Shown here: positions 37,759 through 47,133 of the stretch, piece after piece
How the letters are laid out: every line of letters starts with the position of its first letter
Position numbering within the stretch: the stretch's first letter is position 1
DNA from: Nocardioidaceae bacterium
Lineage (GTDB): Bacteria; Actinomycetota; Actinomycetes; Propionibacteriales; Nocardioidaceae
Direction: 5' to 3'
Length of the DNA stretch: 64,000 nt
NCBI GenBank assembly: GCA_030655315.1
Contig: JAURVT010000011.1
Coordinates: 1 to 64,000, forward strand
Program-made: the position numbers and the translations under genes
The notes under the pieces: generated by a model
What the model saw: the letters and a program-made list of their open reading frames with translations, nothing else
What the model was told of the DNA's origin: nothing
Database searches by the model: none

Positions 37759-38493
37759 TCAGGCGCGGACGCCGTGCTCGGCGAGCGCGACCTCGGGATC
37801 GACGGGTGACCCGCCGCCGGGACGGACCTCGAGGTGCAGGTGCGGGCCGGTGACGTTGCCCGTCGAGCCGACGTTGCCGATGGGCTGCCCGGGGTCCACG
37901 GGATCGCCGGCGCTGACGCGGGTCGCCGACTGGTGGCAGTACCAGACCTCGGTGCCGTCCTCGAGGGTGACGACGGTGCGGTTGCCGTAGGCACCTGCGT
38001 ACGACACCTCCTTCACCGTGCCGCGCGCGACCGACACGATGGTGGTGCCCGAGGGGGCGGCGAAGTCGAGGCCGGTGTGCACGGTGGCCCACAGCGAGCT
38101 GCTCTGCCCGAACCGGGCGGTGAGGCGGTAGCCCGCCACGGGCAGCACCCACTGGTTGGTCTTGAGCTGCTCCGCACGGGCCTGGGTCTTCTCGACCAGG
38201 TCACCGAGGGCCACGTCGCGCTGCTCGGCCTGCTGCTGGGCCTGCTTCTCGAGCAGGTCGCGGTCGAAGTCGCGGCTCACGTCGAAGGTGCCGACGGTGT
38301 TGCCCGTGGCGACCACGTCGCCGGCGGTGTCGGCCGCGAGGGCCCGGTATCCGCTGGCCATCGGCTCGGGCTGGGCAGTGCTGGAGACGGCGATCGCGCC
38401 GACCCCGGCCACGATGAGCACGACGGCGACGAGCGCCGCGGGAGTGGGCAGGCCCGGGCGATGGCGTCCGCGGGCGGGGCGACGCGTCGACAC
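37759..38493 (-). CDS. M23 (LytM) family metallopeptidase, tandem paralogue
   Basis: A 244-residue membrane-anchored M23 protein: basic N-terminus, one helix (ALVAVVLIVAGVGAIAVSS), a Gln/Glu-rich coiled coil and a LytM domain with HTGLDF and HLHLEV. From NQWVLP to the C-terminus it is nearly the same as the neighbouring M23 protein, while the N-terminal halves differ, so the pair arose by duplication. GTG 38493 is chosen because GGAGG lies 8 nt upstream; ATG 38520 would add nine residues without a ribosome site. Confidence 0.87.
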   Translation of the reverse strand: MSTRRPARGRHRPGLPTPAALVAVVLIVAGVGAIAVSSTAQPEPMASGYRALAADTAGDVVATGNTVGTFDVSRDFDRDLLEKQAQQQAEQRDVALGDLVEKTQARAEQLKTNQWVLPVAGYRLTARFGQSSSLWATVHTGLDFAAPSGTTIVSVARGTVKEVSYAGAYGNRTVVTLEDGTEVWYCHQSATRVSAGDPVDPGQPIGNVGSTGNVTGPHLHLEVRPGGGSPVDPEVALAEHGVRA

Positions 38494-38565
38494 GTGACGG
38501 ACCTCCGAGAGATGGATCACCTCGAGCGTATCCGACGCGGTCGCACCGGGCCCGGGATCGCGGGT

Positions 38566-39435
38566 CTACACCCCGTGGGACGCCACGAAGCTGCTGACGT
38601 GGTCGGCCACGAGAGCCGGGTGGGTCCGGGGCACCCAGTGGCCGGCGTCGAGGTCGACGCGCAGCAGGTCGGGGGCGACCTCCTCCAGGCCGTCGTAGAC
38701 GGCGGGGGAGATGAAGGTGTCGTGCAGCGGCACGAGCAGCTGCACCGGCACGTCGGTCCGTCGCGGCGACGCGGTGCCCCGGGCGTTGGCGCGGTAGAGG
38801 TTGACGCCGTGCGCGCCGTCCTCGGCGAACGTCGGCGCCCAGTGGGCGTCGTCCCCGAGGCGCTGGGAGCCGTTCAGCGTGCTCTGCAGCCGCCCGCCCA
38901 GCCGGCGGAACACCAGCTCGGGCACGGCCGGGAGCTGGAACGCGGCCACGTACCAGGACCGGCGGGCCTGGTCGGCGAACCCGCGCCAGTCACGGCGGCG
39001 CCAGGCCCGTCGCAGGTGGCGCGTGTAGTGGAACAGGGGCGGCCCGCTGATGGAGGTGAACGACGCGATGCGGCCGCGCAGGCGCGCGTCCGATCCGACG
39101 CGCAGCACCGACTCCCACGTCTGCACCGACCCCCAGTCGTGGCCGAGCAGGTGCACCGGCGAGCCGTCCGGCTGCACGTCGTGCACGACCGCCACGAGGT
39201 CGTCGACGAGGCGGTCGGCCCGGTAGTCGTCGGTGGTCGAGGGGGCCGTGGAGGCACCGGCGCCGCGGACGTCGTAGGTGACCACGCGCAGGCCTGCCTG
39301 CACCAGGAGGTCGGCGACGGGCTCCCACATCGCCTGCGTGTCGGGGAACCCGTGCACGGCGACGACGGTCGGCGCGGACGCGTCGCCGCGGACGGTGACG
39401 GCGAGCCGGACGACGCCTGAGCGGACCTGGTGCAC
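38566..39435 (-). CDS. alpha/beta-fold hydrolase, epoxide-hydrolase-like
   Basis: A 289-residue alpha/beta hydrolase. The oxyanion motif HGFPDTQAMW (28-37), an Asp nucleophile (Asp100 in LLGHDWGS) in place of Ser, and the base His in DAGHWVPRTHP identify the epoxide hydrolase/dehalogenase branch. It is similar in style to the hydrolase half of mycobacterial EphD, without the dehydrogenase half. Substrate unknown. GTG 39435 has GAGGAG 6 nt upstream. It is divergent from sucC. Confidence 0.87.
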   Translation of the reverse strand: MHQVRSGVVRLAVTVRGDASAPTVVAVHGFPDTQAMWEPVADLLVQAGLRVVTYDVRGAGASTAPSTTDDYRADRLVDDLVAVVHDVQPDGSPVHLLGHDWGSVQTWESVLRVGSDARLRGRIASFTSISGPPLFHYTRHLRRAWRRRDWRGFADQARRSWYVAAFQLPAVPELVFRRLGGRLQSTLNGSQRLGDDAHWAPTFAEDGAHGVNLYRANARGTASPRRTDVPVQLLVPLHDTFISPAVYDGLEEVAPDLLRVDLDAGHWVPRTHPALVADHVSSFVASHGV

Positions 39436-39506
39436 GTGAACTCCTCGTTGGCTGCAGATGACTGCCCGGTGACCGACCCCACATGGTCGGGGCCCCCTGG
39501 CGGCGT

Positions 39507-39512
39507 TAGAGT
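39507..39512 (+). promoter_or_regulatory. putative -10 box (TAGAGT) of sucCD
   Basis: TAGAGT fits TANNNT and lies 69 bp before the sucC start, giving a leader of about 60 nt that ends in a GAAGGA ribosome site. No clear -35 box. Confidence 0.35.
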
Positions 39513-39581
39513 CGCGAGAGCCCGAGCGAGCCTACGCCGCTCTTCCTGCCTCCCGACCAACCGAAGGACTGGCAACCGATC

Positions 39582-40751
39582 GTGGACCTGATGGAGTACC
39601 AGGCGAAGGAGCTCTTCGCCAAGCACGAGGTGCCGGTGACACTCGGCATCGTGGCCAACACGCCCGAGGAGGCCCAGGCCGCCGCCGAGCAGCTCGGGGT
39701 CGTCGTCGTCAAGGCGCAGGTCAAGGCCGGAGGTCGCGGCAAGGCCGGCGGCGTCAAGCTCGCCAAGACGCCCGACGAGGCCCGCCAGCACGCCGAGGCG
39801 ATCCTCGGCATGCAGATCAAGGGTCTGACCGTGAACCGCGTGCTCGTGGCTCCCGGCGCGAGCATCGAGGAGGAGTACTACTTCTCCTTCCTGCTCGACC
39901 GGTCGAACCGCTCGTACCTGTGCATCGCGAGCATCGAGGGCGGTGTGGAGATCGAGGAGGTCGCCAAGACCAACCCCGACGCCGTCAAGCAGATCCCGAT
40001 CGACGCCGGCACCGGCGTCGACGAGGCCAAGGCCCGCGAGATCGTCGCCGAGGCCGGCTTCCCCGACGCGCTCACCGACCAGGCCGTCGTGTTCGTCCAG
40101 CGCCTGTGGGACGTCTTCGTCAAGGAGGACGCCACGCTCGTCGAGGTCAACCCGCTCGCCCGCCTCACCGGCGACGTGCTCGAGGCTCTCGACGGCAAGG
40201 TCTCGCTCGACGAGAACGCCGAGTTCCGCCACGAGGACCACGACGCGTTCGAGGACAAGGCCGCGGCCGACCCCCTCGAGGCCAAGGCCAAGGCCAAGGG
40301 CCTGAACTACGTCAAGCTCGACGGCGAGGTCGGCATCATCGGCAACGGCGCGGGCCTGGTCATGTCGACGCTCGACGTCGTCGCCTACGCCGGCGAGGCC
40401 CACCAGGGCGTCAAGCCCGCGAACTTCCTCGACATCGGCGGCGGCGCGTCCGCGCAGGTGATGGCCGACGGCCTCGAGGTGATCCTCGGGGACGAGCAGG
40501 TCAAGTCCGTCTTCGTCAACGTCTTCGGCGGCATCACGTCGTGCGACGCGGTCGCCAACGGCATCGTCGGCGCGCTCGACCTGCTGGGCGACGGCGCCAC
40601 CAAGCCGCTCGTCGTGCGTCTCGACGGCAACAACGTCGAGGAGGGCCGCCGCATCCTCGACGAGCGCAACCACCCGCTCGTGACGCTGGTGGACACCATG
40701 GACGGCGCGGCCGACCGCGCTGCCGAGCTGGCGAGCAAGGCAGGAGCCTGA
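39582..40751 (+). CDS. sucC: succinate-CoA ligase (ADP-forming) subunit beta
   Basis: Beta subunit of succinyl-CoA synthetase in the TCA cycle; binds nucleotide and succinate. The 389-residue protein starts with the ATP-grasp N-terminus [12 protein letters not shown] and has [26 protein letters not shown] and [12 protein letters not shown], with the CoA-ligase domain after residue ~245. GTG 39582 (VDLMEYQAK) is taken; ATG 39591 three codons later would give the same core. sucD follows after 1 bp. The pair, with pcrA before and perM-purN-purH after, keeps the mycobacterial order. Confidence 0.95.
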   Translation: MDLMEYQAKELFAKHEVPVTLGIVANTPEEAQAAAEQLGVVVVKAQVKAGGRGKAGGVKLAKTPDEARQHAEAILGMQIKGLTVNRVLVAPGASIEEEYYFSFLLDRSNRSYLCIASIEGGVEIEEVAKTNPDAVKQIPIDAGTGVDEAKAREIVAEAGFPDALTDQAVVFVQRLWDVFVKEDATLVEVNPLARLTGDVLEALDGKVSLDENAEFRHEDHDAFEDKAAADPLEAKAKAKGLNYVKLDGEVGIIGNGAGLVMSTLDVVAYAGEAHQGVKPANFLDIGGGASAQVMADGLEVILGDEQVKSVFVNVFGGITSCDAVANGIVGALDLLGDGATKPLVVRLDGNNVEEGRRILDERNHPLVTLVDTMDGAADRAAELASKAGA

Positions 40752-40752
40752 C

Positions 40753-41640
40753 ATGTCGATCTTCCTCAACAAGGGTTCCACCGTCATCGTCCAGGGCATC
40801 ACCGGCGGTGAGGGCACCAAGCACACCGCGCTCATGCTGAAGGCCGGCACGAACGTGGTCGGCGGCGTCAACGCCCGCAAGGCCGGCACGACCGTCACCC
40901 ACGGCGACGTCGAGCTGCCCGTGTTCGGCGGCGTCGCCGAGGCCATGGAGAAGACCGGCGCCGACGTGTCGGTCGTCTTCGTCCCGCCGGCGTTCGCCAA
41001 GGCCGCCGTGGTCGAGGCCATCGACGCCGAGATCCCGCTGGTGGTCGTCATCACCGAGGGCATCCCCGTGCAGGACTCGGCCGAGTTCTGGGCCTACACC
41101 CAGGCCAAGGGCAACAAGACCCGCATCATCGGCCCGAACTGCCCCGGCATCATCACGCCGGGCGAGGCGCTGGCCGGCATCACGCCGGCCACCATCGCCG
41201 GCACCGGTCCGGTGGGCCTGGTGTCCAAGTCGGGCACGCTGACCTACCAGATGATGTTCGAGCTGCGCGACTTCGGCTTCTCGACCGCCATCGGCATCGG
41301 CGGCGACCCGGTCGTCGGCACCACGCACATCGACGCGCTCGAGGCGTTCGAGGCCGACCCCGACACCAAGGCGATCGTGATGATCGGCGAGATCGGCGGC
41401 GACGCGGAGGAGAAGGCGGCCGAGTACATCGCGGCCCACGTCACCAAGCCCGTCGTCGGCTACGTCGCCGGCTTCACCGCCCCCGAGGGCAAGACGATGG
41501 GCCACGCCGGCGCCATCGTCTCGGGCTCGTCGGGCACCGCGCAGGCCAAGAAGGAGGCCCTCGAGGCCGCCGGGGTCAAGGTCGGCAAGACGCCGTCCGA
41601 GACCGCCCAGCTGATGCGCGACATCCTCAACGGTCTCTGA
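40753..41640 (+). CDS. sucD: succinate-CoA ligase subunit alpha
   Basis: Alpha subunit carrying the phosphohistidine intermediate. The 295-residue chain has the CoA-binding Rossmann region ([13 protein letters not shown]), [10 protein letters not shown] and the phosphorylated His251 in [14 protein letters not shown]. It begins 1 bp after the sucC stop, so the two are co-translated. A strong hairpin (41668-41707) follows the stop. Confidence 0.96.
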   Translation: MSIFLNKGSTVIVQGITGGEGTKHTALMLKAGTNVVGGVNARKAGTTVTHGDVELPVFGGVAEAMEKTGADVSVVFVPPAFAKAAVVEAIDAEIPLVVVITEGIPVQDSAEFWAYTQAKGNKTRIIGPNCPGIITPGEALAGITPATIAGTGPVGLVSKSGTLTYQMMFELRDFGFSTAIGIGGDPVVGTTHIDALEAFEADPDTKAIVMIGEIGGDAEEKAAEYIAAHVTKPVVGYVAGFTAPEGKTMGHAGAIVSGSSGTAQAKKEALEAAGVKVGKTPSETAQLMRDILNGL

Positions 41641-41667
41641 GGCCGGGCGGCCACCAGCCGCCGAGCA

Positions 41668-41707
41668 CGACGGCGCCGTCACCCCCGCGGGGGTGGCGGC
41701 GCCGTCG
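41668..41707. terminator. bidirectional terminator between sucD and the sigma-like gene
   Basis: Outer 10-bp stem CGACGGCGCC / GGCGCCGTCG, a small internal loop, and an inner 6-bp stem ACCCCC / GGGGGT with a GC loop. It is shared by convergent sucD and the gene ending at 41722. Confidence 0.75.
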
Positions 41708-41721
41708 TCGTCCGGGCCCCG

Positions 41722-43548
41722 TCAGCGCACGTAGGCGAGGCGCTCGCCGGCGCGGACGGCCAACGCCTCGAAGGCGTCCTGGCCGACGTCGTACGCGGCG
41801 GTCGGCGAGAACGACACCTGCGCGACGTCCTGGCCGCGGCGCACGATCCCGACCCGGTAGTAGACGGTGGTGTCGGCGTCGACCTCGAAGCTGACCCGCC
41901 ACGTCCGGCCGGTGATGCCGTCGCCCTCGACCTCGGAGTCCTGGTCGATGGTGGCCGACAGGTTGTCGTCGGCACAGGCGTCGATGCGACCCGCGAGGGT
42001 GGTGACGAAGCGGCGCGCGTCGGTCGGCGAGTCGAAGCGGCCGATGGTCTCGGACAGGCCGAACTCCTCGGGCAGTGCGTCCTCGCCGGGGATGACGAAG
42101 GTGCGCGACCGCGCCTCCTGCACGCTGCTGCCGCTGAAGGCGGCGTTGTCGCAGACCGTGGCCGACGGGTTCTGGCCGCCGGTGAGCGGCGCGGACGCCG
42201 TGCCGACCCAGGGCTGGTCGACCGTGGCGACGGGCGGGAGGTCGACGATGCCGAGGAACGCGGGCTCGTCGCTGGTGGCCGGGGGCGGGGCCACGGTGGC
42301 GGTGAGGCCCGCGCCGCAGTCGCCGCCCGAGCTGCCGCAGACCATGGCCATCGAGTCGCGGACGGACTGCGCGAACTGCTGGATGTCGGGCCCGGTGTCG
42401 CCGTCGACCTCGTGCACGAGCGCCGAGGTGACGACGCCGGAGCGGCTGAGGCCGACGGTGAAGGTGCGGTCGGGGTCGGCGTACGTGCGCAGCTGCAGGA
42501 TCCGGACGTCGAGGCCGGGGCGGTCGACGGTGTACGACCCGGTGAGCTGCACGCGCGGCAGGGCGCAGTCGGAGTACCAGCGCAGCATCGTGCGGTAGCC
42601 GTCCTGCGCCGCCGACTGGCTGCGCGACACCTCGATGGCCTCGGCGGCCGACTCGTCGCCCCCGCCGGACGCGCGGTAGGTGCGGACGTAGGCCGCGCGC
42701 AGGCGCTCGTCGGCGAACCGGGACTCCGCGCACGTGGCGTACGGCTCGGTGTTGGTGGTGCTGGCGTCGGTGCTCTCGATGGTCCAGGTCTTGGCGGGGT
42801 CGAGCCGGGAGATCTGGTCGCGGTCGAGCAGCTGGTCCTGGTCGGCGCCGAGGACCCGCTGGGCGGCCTCCTCGGCCTGCACGGCGCCGATCTGCTCGCG
42901 GTCGGGCTGCGCCTCCGCGCGGCTCAGCGGACCGCTGTCGGTGGCGATCAGCCCGGCCGCGACGACCATGGCCGTGGTCGCGGCCACCGCGGCGACGGTG
43001 TTGCGGCGGGTGCGTCGTCGCGACTCGCGCCGGACCACCGACGGACGCGGCAGGCTGAGCCGGTCGGTGACGCGGCCGAGGTCGCGGAGCCGCCCCTCGA
43101 TGGCGTCGAGGTCGCCACCGAGCGCCGCCTCGAGCTCGGAGACGGCGTGCTGCGTGCCGGCCACGGCGGCGTCGTCGGTGAGGCCGACGTCGCGGGCGGC
43201 CGCCTCGAGCCCCAGCTCGCCGAGCGTCTGGAGGACGAACAGGCGGCGGTGGTTCGGCGTCAGGGCGGCGAGCGCGCGGACGAGGTCGACGTCCACGTCG
43301 TCACCGTCGTCGCGGCGACGCCACGGGTGGGTGCCGGAGAGGAACGCGGCCGACCGGCCCGCCTCCTGGCGGACGTAGTCGACCGGATCGGCCATCCGCA
43401 GGCGGGACCAGTCGCGCCACGCGTGCCGGTAGGCCTCGGTGACGGCGGCGACGGTGGTGGTCCGGTCGCCCGTCAGCGCGTAGGTGAGGTGCAGCAGGTG
43501 GCGACGCGTCGAGGTGTAGAAGGTGTCGAACTCCGGGGCACGGGGCAT
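41722..43548 (-). CDS. sigma-factor-like domain fused to a membrane helix and extracytoplasmic domain
   Basis: A 608-residue protein with an unusual layout. Residues ~5-145 look like ECF sigma regions 2 and 4 (FYTSTRRHLLHLTYALTGD; LRMADPVDYVRQ; ALAALTPNHRRLFVLQTLGELGLEAAARDVGL). A basic stretch and one membrane helix (184-203, NTVAAVAATTAMVVAAGLIA) follow, then ~400 residues outside the cell in two repeat-like halves (each with Cys residues, SATVCDNAAFSG, DACADDNLS). The sigma core motifs are weak, so it may be a membrane-tethered regulator and not an active sigma factor. ATG 43548 has AGGAGG 3 nt upstream. Divergent from perM. Confidence 0.75.
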   Translation of the reverse strand: MPRAPEFDTFYTSTRRHLLHLTYALTGDRTTTVAAVTEAYRHAWRDWSRLRMADPVDYVRQEAGRSAAFLSGTHPWRRRDDGDDVDVDLVRALAALTPNHRRLFVLQTLGELGLEAAARDVGLTDDAAVAGTQHAVSELEAALGGDLDAIEGRLRDLGRVTDRLSLPRPSVVRRESRRRTRRNTVAAVAATTAMVVAAGLIATDSGPLSRAEAQPDREQIGAVQAEEAAQRVLGADQDQLLDRDQISRLDPAKTWTIESTDASTTNTEPYATCAESRFADERLRAAYVRTYRASGGGDESAAEAIEVSRSQSAAQDGYRTMLRWYSDCALPRVQLTGSYTVDRPGLDVRILQLRTYADPDRTFTVGLSRSGVVTSALVHEVDGDTGPDIQQFAQSVRDSMAMVCGSSGGDCGAGLTATVAPPPATSDEPAFLGIVDLPPVATVDQPWVGTASAPLTGGQNPSATVCDNAAFSGSSVQEARSRTFVIPGEDALPEEFGLSETIGRFDSPTDARRFVTTLAGRIDACADDNLSATIDQDSEVEGDGITGRTWRVSFEVDADTTVYYRVGIVRRGQDVAQVSFSPTAAYDVGQDAFEALAVRAGERLAYVR

Positions 43549-43633
43549 CGGTCCTCCTGACGTCGCTGGTCTGGCGGGTGCGGGCGGCGAGCCTCACGCC
43601 CAGCGATCGACTTTACAGGGACGATGGACGGCG

Positions 43634-44851
43634 ATGACCGACACGCTCGCCCGCGGCTCAGCCGCCCGTCCGGGACCCCGCGGCGCCGCACCCGCAGGGC
43701 CACCGCGCCCCGTCGCGCTGTCCGCCGTCCTCGCCGCGCTCGGCTCGGCCGCCGCCGGCACCGTCGTGGCCGTGGCGCTCGCGGTCGTCGCATGGCTGGG
43801 CGGCAACGGCGGCGGCATCGGCGACGCCGTGCGCGCGGGGGTGGCCGGCTGGCTGGTCGGTCACGGCAGCGGCCTGTCGGTCGGCGCCGTCACCGTCGGC
43901 GCCGTCCCGCTCGGCCTCACCCTGCTGCTGCTCGCCACCGTCGTGCTCGTGACGCGCGTCGCCGTCGTCCCGTCCCGGGTGGACGGCCCGCGCGCCCTCG
44001 CCGAGCTCGCGACGGTCGGCGCGGTCACCTACGCCGCCTGGGCCTGCGTGCTGGTGCTGGTCGCCAGCGGCGCCCGGGCCGAGCCCGACCTCGTCCGTGC
44101 CGGCATCGGGTCGTTCGTGCTCGCCTTCGTGGGCCTGGCCTGGGGCGGCGCGCGCGGCTCCGGGCTCGACCGCGTCCTGTGGGACGCCGCCCCTGCGCCC
44201 GTGCGCGCCGCCGTCAGCGGTGCGGGCGTCGCCCTCGCCGGGCTGCTCGGGTGCTCCGTCCTCCTCCTCCTGGTCGCGCTGCTGCGCGGCCTCGGCACCG
44301 CGGCCGAGCTCTGGGGCGCGCTCGACCCCGGCCTCGTCGGCGGCGCCGGGCTGGTCGTCCTGTGCCTGCTGGTCCTGCCCAACCTCGTGCTCTGGTCCAC
44401 GGCGGTGCTGCTGGGGCCCGGCTTCGCTCTCGGCACAGGGACGGCCGTGAGCCTCACCGGCTCCGACCTCGGAGCGGTCCCGGGGCTGCCCGTCCTCGCG
44501 GCCGTGCCGGCGCCGGGCGCCTTCCCCGGGTGGGCGCTCGCCCTCGCTGCGGTGCCGGTCCTCGCCGGGGTCGTCGGTGGCTGGTGGGCCGCGCGCCGGC
44601 TCGAGCACGGCCCCTGGACCCACGCCGTCGCGGTCGGTGCCGCCGCCGGCGCTGCGGCGGGCGTGGTCGTCGCGGCCTGCCTCGCCCTGTCGGGCGGACC
44701 GGTGGGGCCGGGCCGGATGGCCGACACCGGCCCGTTCTGGCTCGCCTGTGCCGCGCTGGCCGTCCTGACGCTCGCCATGGGCGGCGCGATCGGCGCCGCG
44801 GCCGGGCACTATCGTGGGGCGGGTGCGCAGGACCCTCCCGCCCGTGACTGA
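43634..44851 (+). CDS. perM: DUF6350 integral membrane protein, PerM orthologue
   Basis: A 405-residue protein with about ten membrane spans and no soluble domain. By position (sucCD upstream, purN-purH downstream) it is the orthologue of M. tuberculosis PerM (Rv0955), which is needed for persistence and stabilises the divisome. The sequence itself shows only hydrophobic helices (VALSAVLAALGSAAAGTV, LTLLLLATVVLVTRV, and so on) with Gly/Ala-rich packing. ATG 43634 is chosen for its GGACGG upstream and N-terminal basic lead. It overlaps the proposed purN start by 29 bp. Confidence 0.8.
   Translation: MTDTLARGSAARPGPRGAAPAGPPRPVALSAVLAALGSAAAGTVVAVALAVVAWLGGNGGGIGDAVRAGVAGWLVGHGSGLSVGAVTVGAVPLGLTLLLLATVVLVTRVAVVPSRVDGPRALAELATVGAVTYAAWACVLVLVASGARAEPDLVRAGIGSFVLAFVGLAWGGARGSGLDRVLWDAAPAPVRAAVSGAGVALAGLLGCSVLLLLVALLRGLGTAAELWGALDPGLVGGAGLVVLCLLVLPNLVLWSTAVLLGPGFALGTGTAVSLTGSDLGAVPGLPVLAAVPAPGAFPGWALALAAVPVLAGVVGGWWAARRLEHGPWTHAVAVGAAAGAAAGVVVAACLALSGGPVGPGRMADTGPFWLACAALAVLTLAMGGAIGAAAGHYRGAGAQDPPARD
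44810..44815 (+). promoter_or_regulatory. -10 box (TATCGT) of purN
   Basis: TATCGT lies inside the 3' end of perM and ends 7 nt before GTG 44823, the geometry of a leaderless promoter; alternatively it gives a ~22-nt leader to GTG 44844. Confidence 0.4.
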
Positions 44852-45461
44852 GCGGGACGCGCGACTCGTCGTCCTGGTGTCCGGCTCGGGCACCAACCTG
44901 CAGGCCCTGCTCGACGCCTGCGAGACCCCCGGCTACGGCGCGCGCGTCGTCGCGGTGGGCGCCGATCGTCCCGGGATCGAGGGCCTGCGCCGCGCCGAGC
45001 GCGCCGAGGTCCCGACCTTCGTGGAGCGGGTCCGCGACCACGCCGACCGCGCCGCGTGGGACGCCGCGCTCGCCGACGCCGTCGGTGCGCACGACCCCGA
45101 CCTGGTCGTCCTCGCGGGCTTCATGAAGCTCACCGGGCCGGCCTTCCTCTCCCGCTTCGGCGGCCGCACCGTGAACACCCACCCGGCCCTGTCGCCGTCC
45201 TTCCCGGGCATGGACGGGCCGGGCGACGCGCTCGCGCACGGCGTCAAGGTCACCGGGGCCACGCTGTTCGTGGTCGACGCCGGGGTCGACACCGGTCCGA
45301 TCGTGGCCCAGACCGCGGTGCCGGTGCACCCCGACGACGACGTCTCGTCCCTGCACGAGCGCATCAAGGTCGGCGAGCGCACGATGCTCGTCGACACCGT
45401 GGGCCGCCTGGTCCGCGACGGCATCACCATCGACGACAGAACGGTCAGGTTCGGATTGTGA
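44823..45461 (+). CDS. purN: phosphoribosylglycinamide formyltransferase
   Basis: Uses 10-formyl-tetrahydrofolate to formylate GAR in purine synthesis. The protein of ~212 residues has [17 protein letters not shown] (phosphate-binding N-terminus), the catalytic segment [15 protein letters not shown] and [11 protein letters not shown] 44823 is placed 7 nt after a TATCGT box; GTG 44844 ([11 protein letters not shown]) seven codons later starts closer to the domain and is nearly as likely. The TGA overlaps the purH GTG, so the two genes are co-translated. It overlaps perM. Confidence 0.9.
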   Translation: MRRTLPPVTERDARLVVLVSGSGTNLQALLDACETPGYGARVVAVGADRPGIEGLRRAERAEVPTFVERVRDHADRAAWDAALADAVGAHDPDLVVLAGFMKLTGPAFLSRFGGRTVNTHPALSPSFPGMDGPGDALAHGVKVTGATLFVVDAGVDTGPIVAQTAVPVHPDDDVSSLHERIKVGERTMLVDTVGRLVRDGITIDDRTVRFGL

Positions 45462-47014
45462 GCTCCATCGACGTCACCCCGCTGCGGCGCGCCCTCGTGT
45501 CGGTCTACGACAAGACCGGCCTGGAGGAGCTCGCCGTCGGGCTGCACGAGGCCGGCGTCGCGCTGGTCTCGACGGGCTCGACCGCGTCGCGCATCGCCGC
45601 GGCGGGCGTCCCGGTCACGGAGGTGGCCGACCTCACCGGCTTCCCCGAGTGCCTCGACGGTCGCGTCAAGACGCTGCACCCGCGCGTGCACGCCGGCATC
45701 CTGGCCGACCGACGCCTGGACGCCCACGTCGCGCAGCTCGCCGACCTCGGCATCGAGCCGTTCGACCTGGTGGTGTCGAACCTCTACCCGTTCGTCGAGA
45801 CGGTGGCCTCGGGCGCTGCGCCCGACGACGTCGTGGAGCAGATCGACATCGGTGGGCCGTCGATGGTGCGCGCGGCCGCCAAGAACCACCCGAGCGTCGC
45901 GATCGTGACGTCGCCGTCGCGCTACGACGACGTGCTGCGCGCCGCGCGCGAGGGCGGCTTCAGCCTCGTCGAGCGTCGCGAGCTGGCGGCCGAGGCGTTC
46001 GCGCACACCGCCGCCTACGACGTCGCCGTCGCCGGCTGGTTCGCCGGCCAGGTGGCGGGCGAGGGCGAGTGGCCGGCGTTCGCCGGCTCGGCCTCGACGC
46101 TGTCGGCCGTGCTCCGCTACGGCGAGAACCCGCACCAGCAGGCGGCGCTCTACACCGACGGCACCGGCGGTCTCGCGGCCGCCGAGCAGCTGCACGGCAA
46201 GGAGATGTCCTACAACAACTACGTCGACACCGACGCGGCCCGTCGCGCGGCCGCCGACCTCGACGGGCCCGCCGTCGCGATCATCAAGCACGCCAACCCC
46301 TGCGGTATCGCGGTGGGTGCCGACGTGGCCGACGCGCACCGCAAGGCGCACGCGTGCGACCCGGTGTCCGCGTTCGGCGGCGTCATCGCCGTCAACCGCC
46401 CGGTCTCGGTCGAGATGGCCGAGCAGGTGGCCGAGGTCTTCACCGAGGTCGTCGTCGCCCCCGACTACGAGGACGGCGCGCTCGAGGTGCTGACGCGCAA
46501 GAAGAACATCCGCGTCCTGCGCTGCGCCGCCGACGCCGGCCGCGAGGACCTCGAGGTCCGCAGCATCTCCGGCGGCGAGCTCGCGCAGCAGGTCGACCGT
46601 GTCGACGCCCCCGGTGACGACCCCGCCACGTGGACCCTGGCGGCCGGCGAGGCCGCGGACGAGGCGACCCTGGCCGACCTCGCGTTCGCCTGGACCGCCA
46701 TCCGCGCGGTGAAGTCCAACGCCATCCTGCTCGCCCACGACGGTGCGTCGGTGGGCGTCGGCATGGGGCAGGTCAACCGGGTCGACTCGTGCCGCCTCGC
46801 GGTCGAGCGTGCGGGCGAGGAGCGGGCCCGCGGCGCCGTCGCGGCGTCCGACGCGTTCTTCCCCTTCGCCGACGGCATGCAGGTGCTCCTCGACGCGGGC
46901 GTGCGCGCCGTCGTCCAGCCCGGTGGCTCCAAGCGCGACGACGAGGTCGTCGAGGCCGCGAGGGCCGCCGGCGTCACGCTCTACCTCACCGGCACCCGGC
47001 ACTTCTTCCACTGA
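45458..47014 (+). CDS. purH: bifunctional AICAR formyltransferase/IMP cyclohydrolase
   Basis: Catalyses the last two steps of IMP synthesis. The 518-residue protein has the IMP cyclohydrolase (MGS-like) domain ([38 protein letters not shown]) and the formyltransferase domain ([38 protein letters not shown]). The C-terminus [14 protein letters not shown]...TGTRHFFH is typical. GTG 45458 overlaps the purN stop. A 22-nt-period palindromic array begins 10 bp after the stop. Confidence 0.96.
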   Translation: MSSIDVTPLRRALVSVYDKTGLEELAVGLHEAGVALVSTGSTASRIAAAGVPVTEVADLTGFPECLDGRVKTLHPRVHAGILADRRLDAHVAQLADLGIEPFDLVVSNLYPFVETVASGAAPDDVVEQIDIGGPSMVRAAAKNHPSVAIVTSPSRYDDVLRAAREGGFSLVERRELAAEAFAHTAAYDVAVAGWFAGQVAGEGEWPAFAGSASTLSAVLRYGENPHQQAALYTDGTGGLAAAEQLHGKEMSYNNYVDTDAARRAAADLDGPAVAIIKHANPCGIAVGADVADAHRKAHACDPVSAFGGVIAVNRPVSVEMAEQVAEVFTEVVVAPDYEDGALEVLTRKKNIRVLRCAADAGREDLEVRSISGGELAQQVDRVDAPGDDPATWTLAAGEAADEATLADLAFAWTAIRAVKSNAILLAHDGASVGVGMGQVNRVDSCRLAVERAGEERARGAVAASDAFFPFADGMQVLLDAGVRAVVQPGGSKRDDEVVEAARAAGVTLYLTGTRHFFH

Positions 47015-47024
47015 CCCGCGATCC

Positions 47025-47124
47025 GTCAGTTCTGCTGGCCCCGTCCGTCAGTTCTGCTGGACTCGTCCGTCACTTCTGCCGGAGCACACCGGCGGAACTG
47101 GCGGACCGCACCAGCAGAACCGCC
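47025..47124. repeat. palindromic array of five 14-nt units with 22-nt period
   Basis: Three direct units (47025, 47047, 47069: GTCAGTTCTGCTGG twice, then GTCACTTCTGCCGG) face two inverted units (47089 and 47111), both sets stepping by exactly 22 nt. The two sets pair into a long imperfect hairpin. The array fills the convergent gap between purH and the YbaK gene. Confidence 0.85.
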
Positions 47125-47133
47125 GGACGGCGG

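Noticed and set aside
47025-47124. CRISPR-like array (regular repeats after purH)
   Set aside because: Units are 14 nt with 8-nt gaps, include inverted copies, and no cas genes are present; a palindromic repeat array explains it better.
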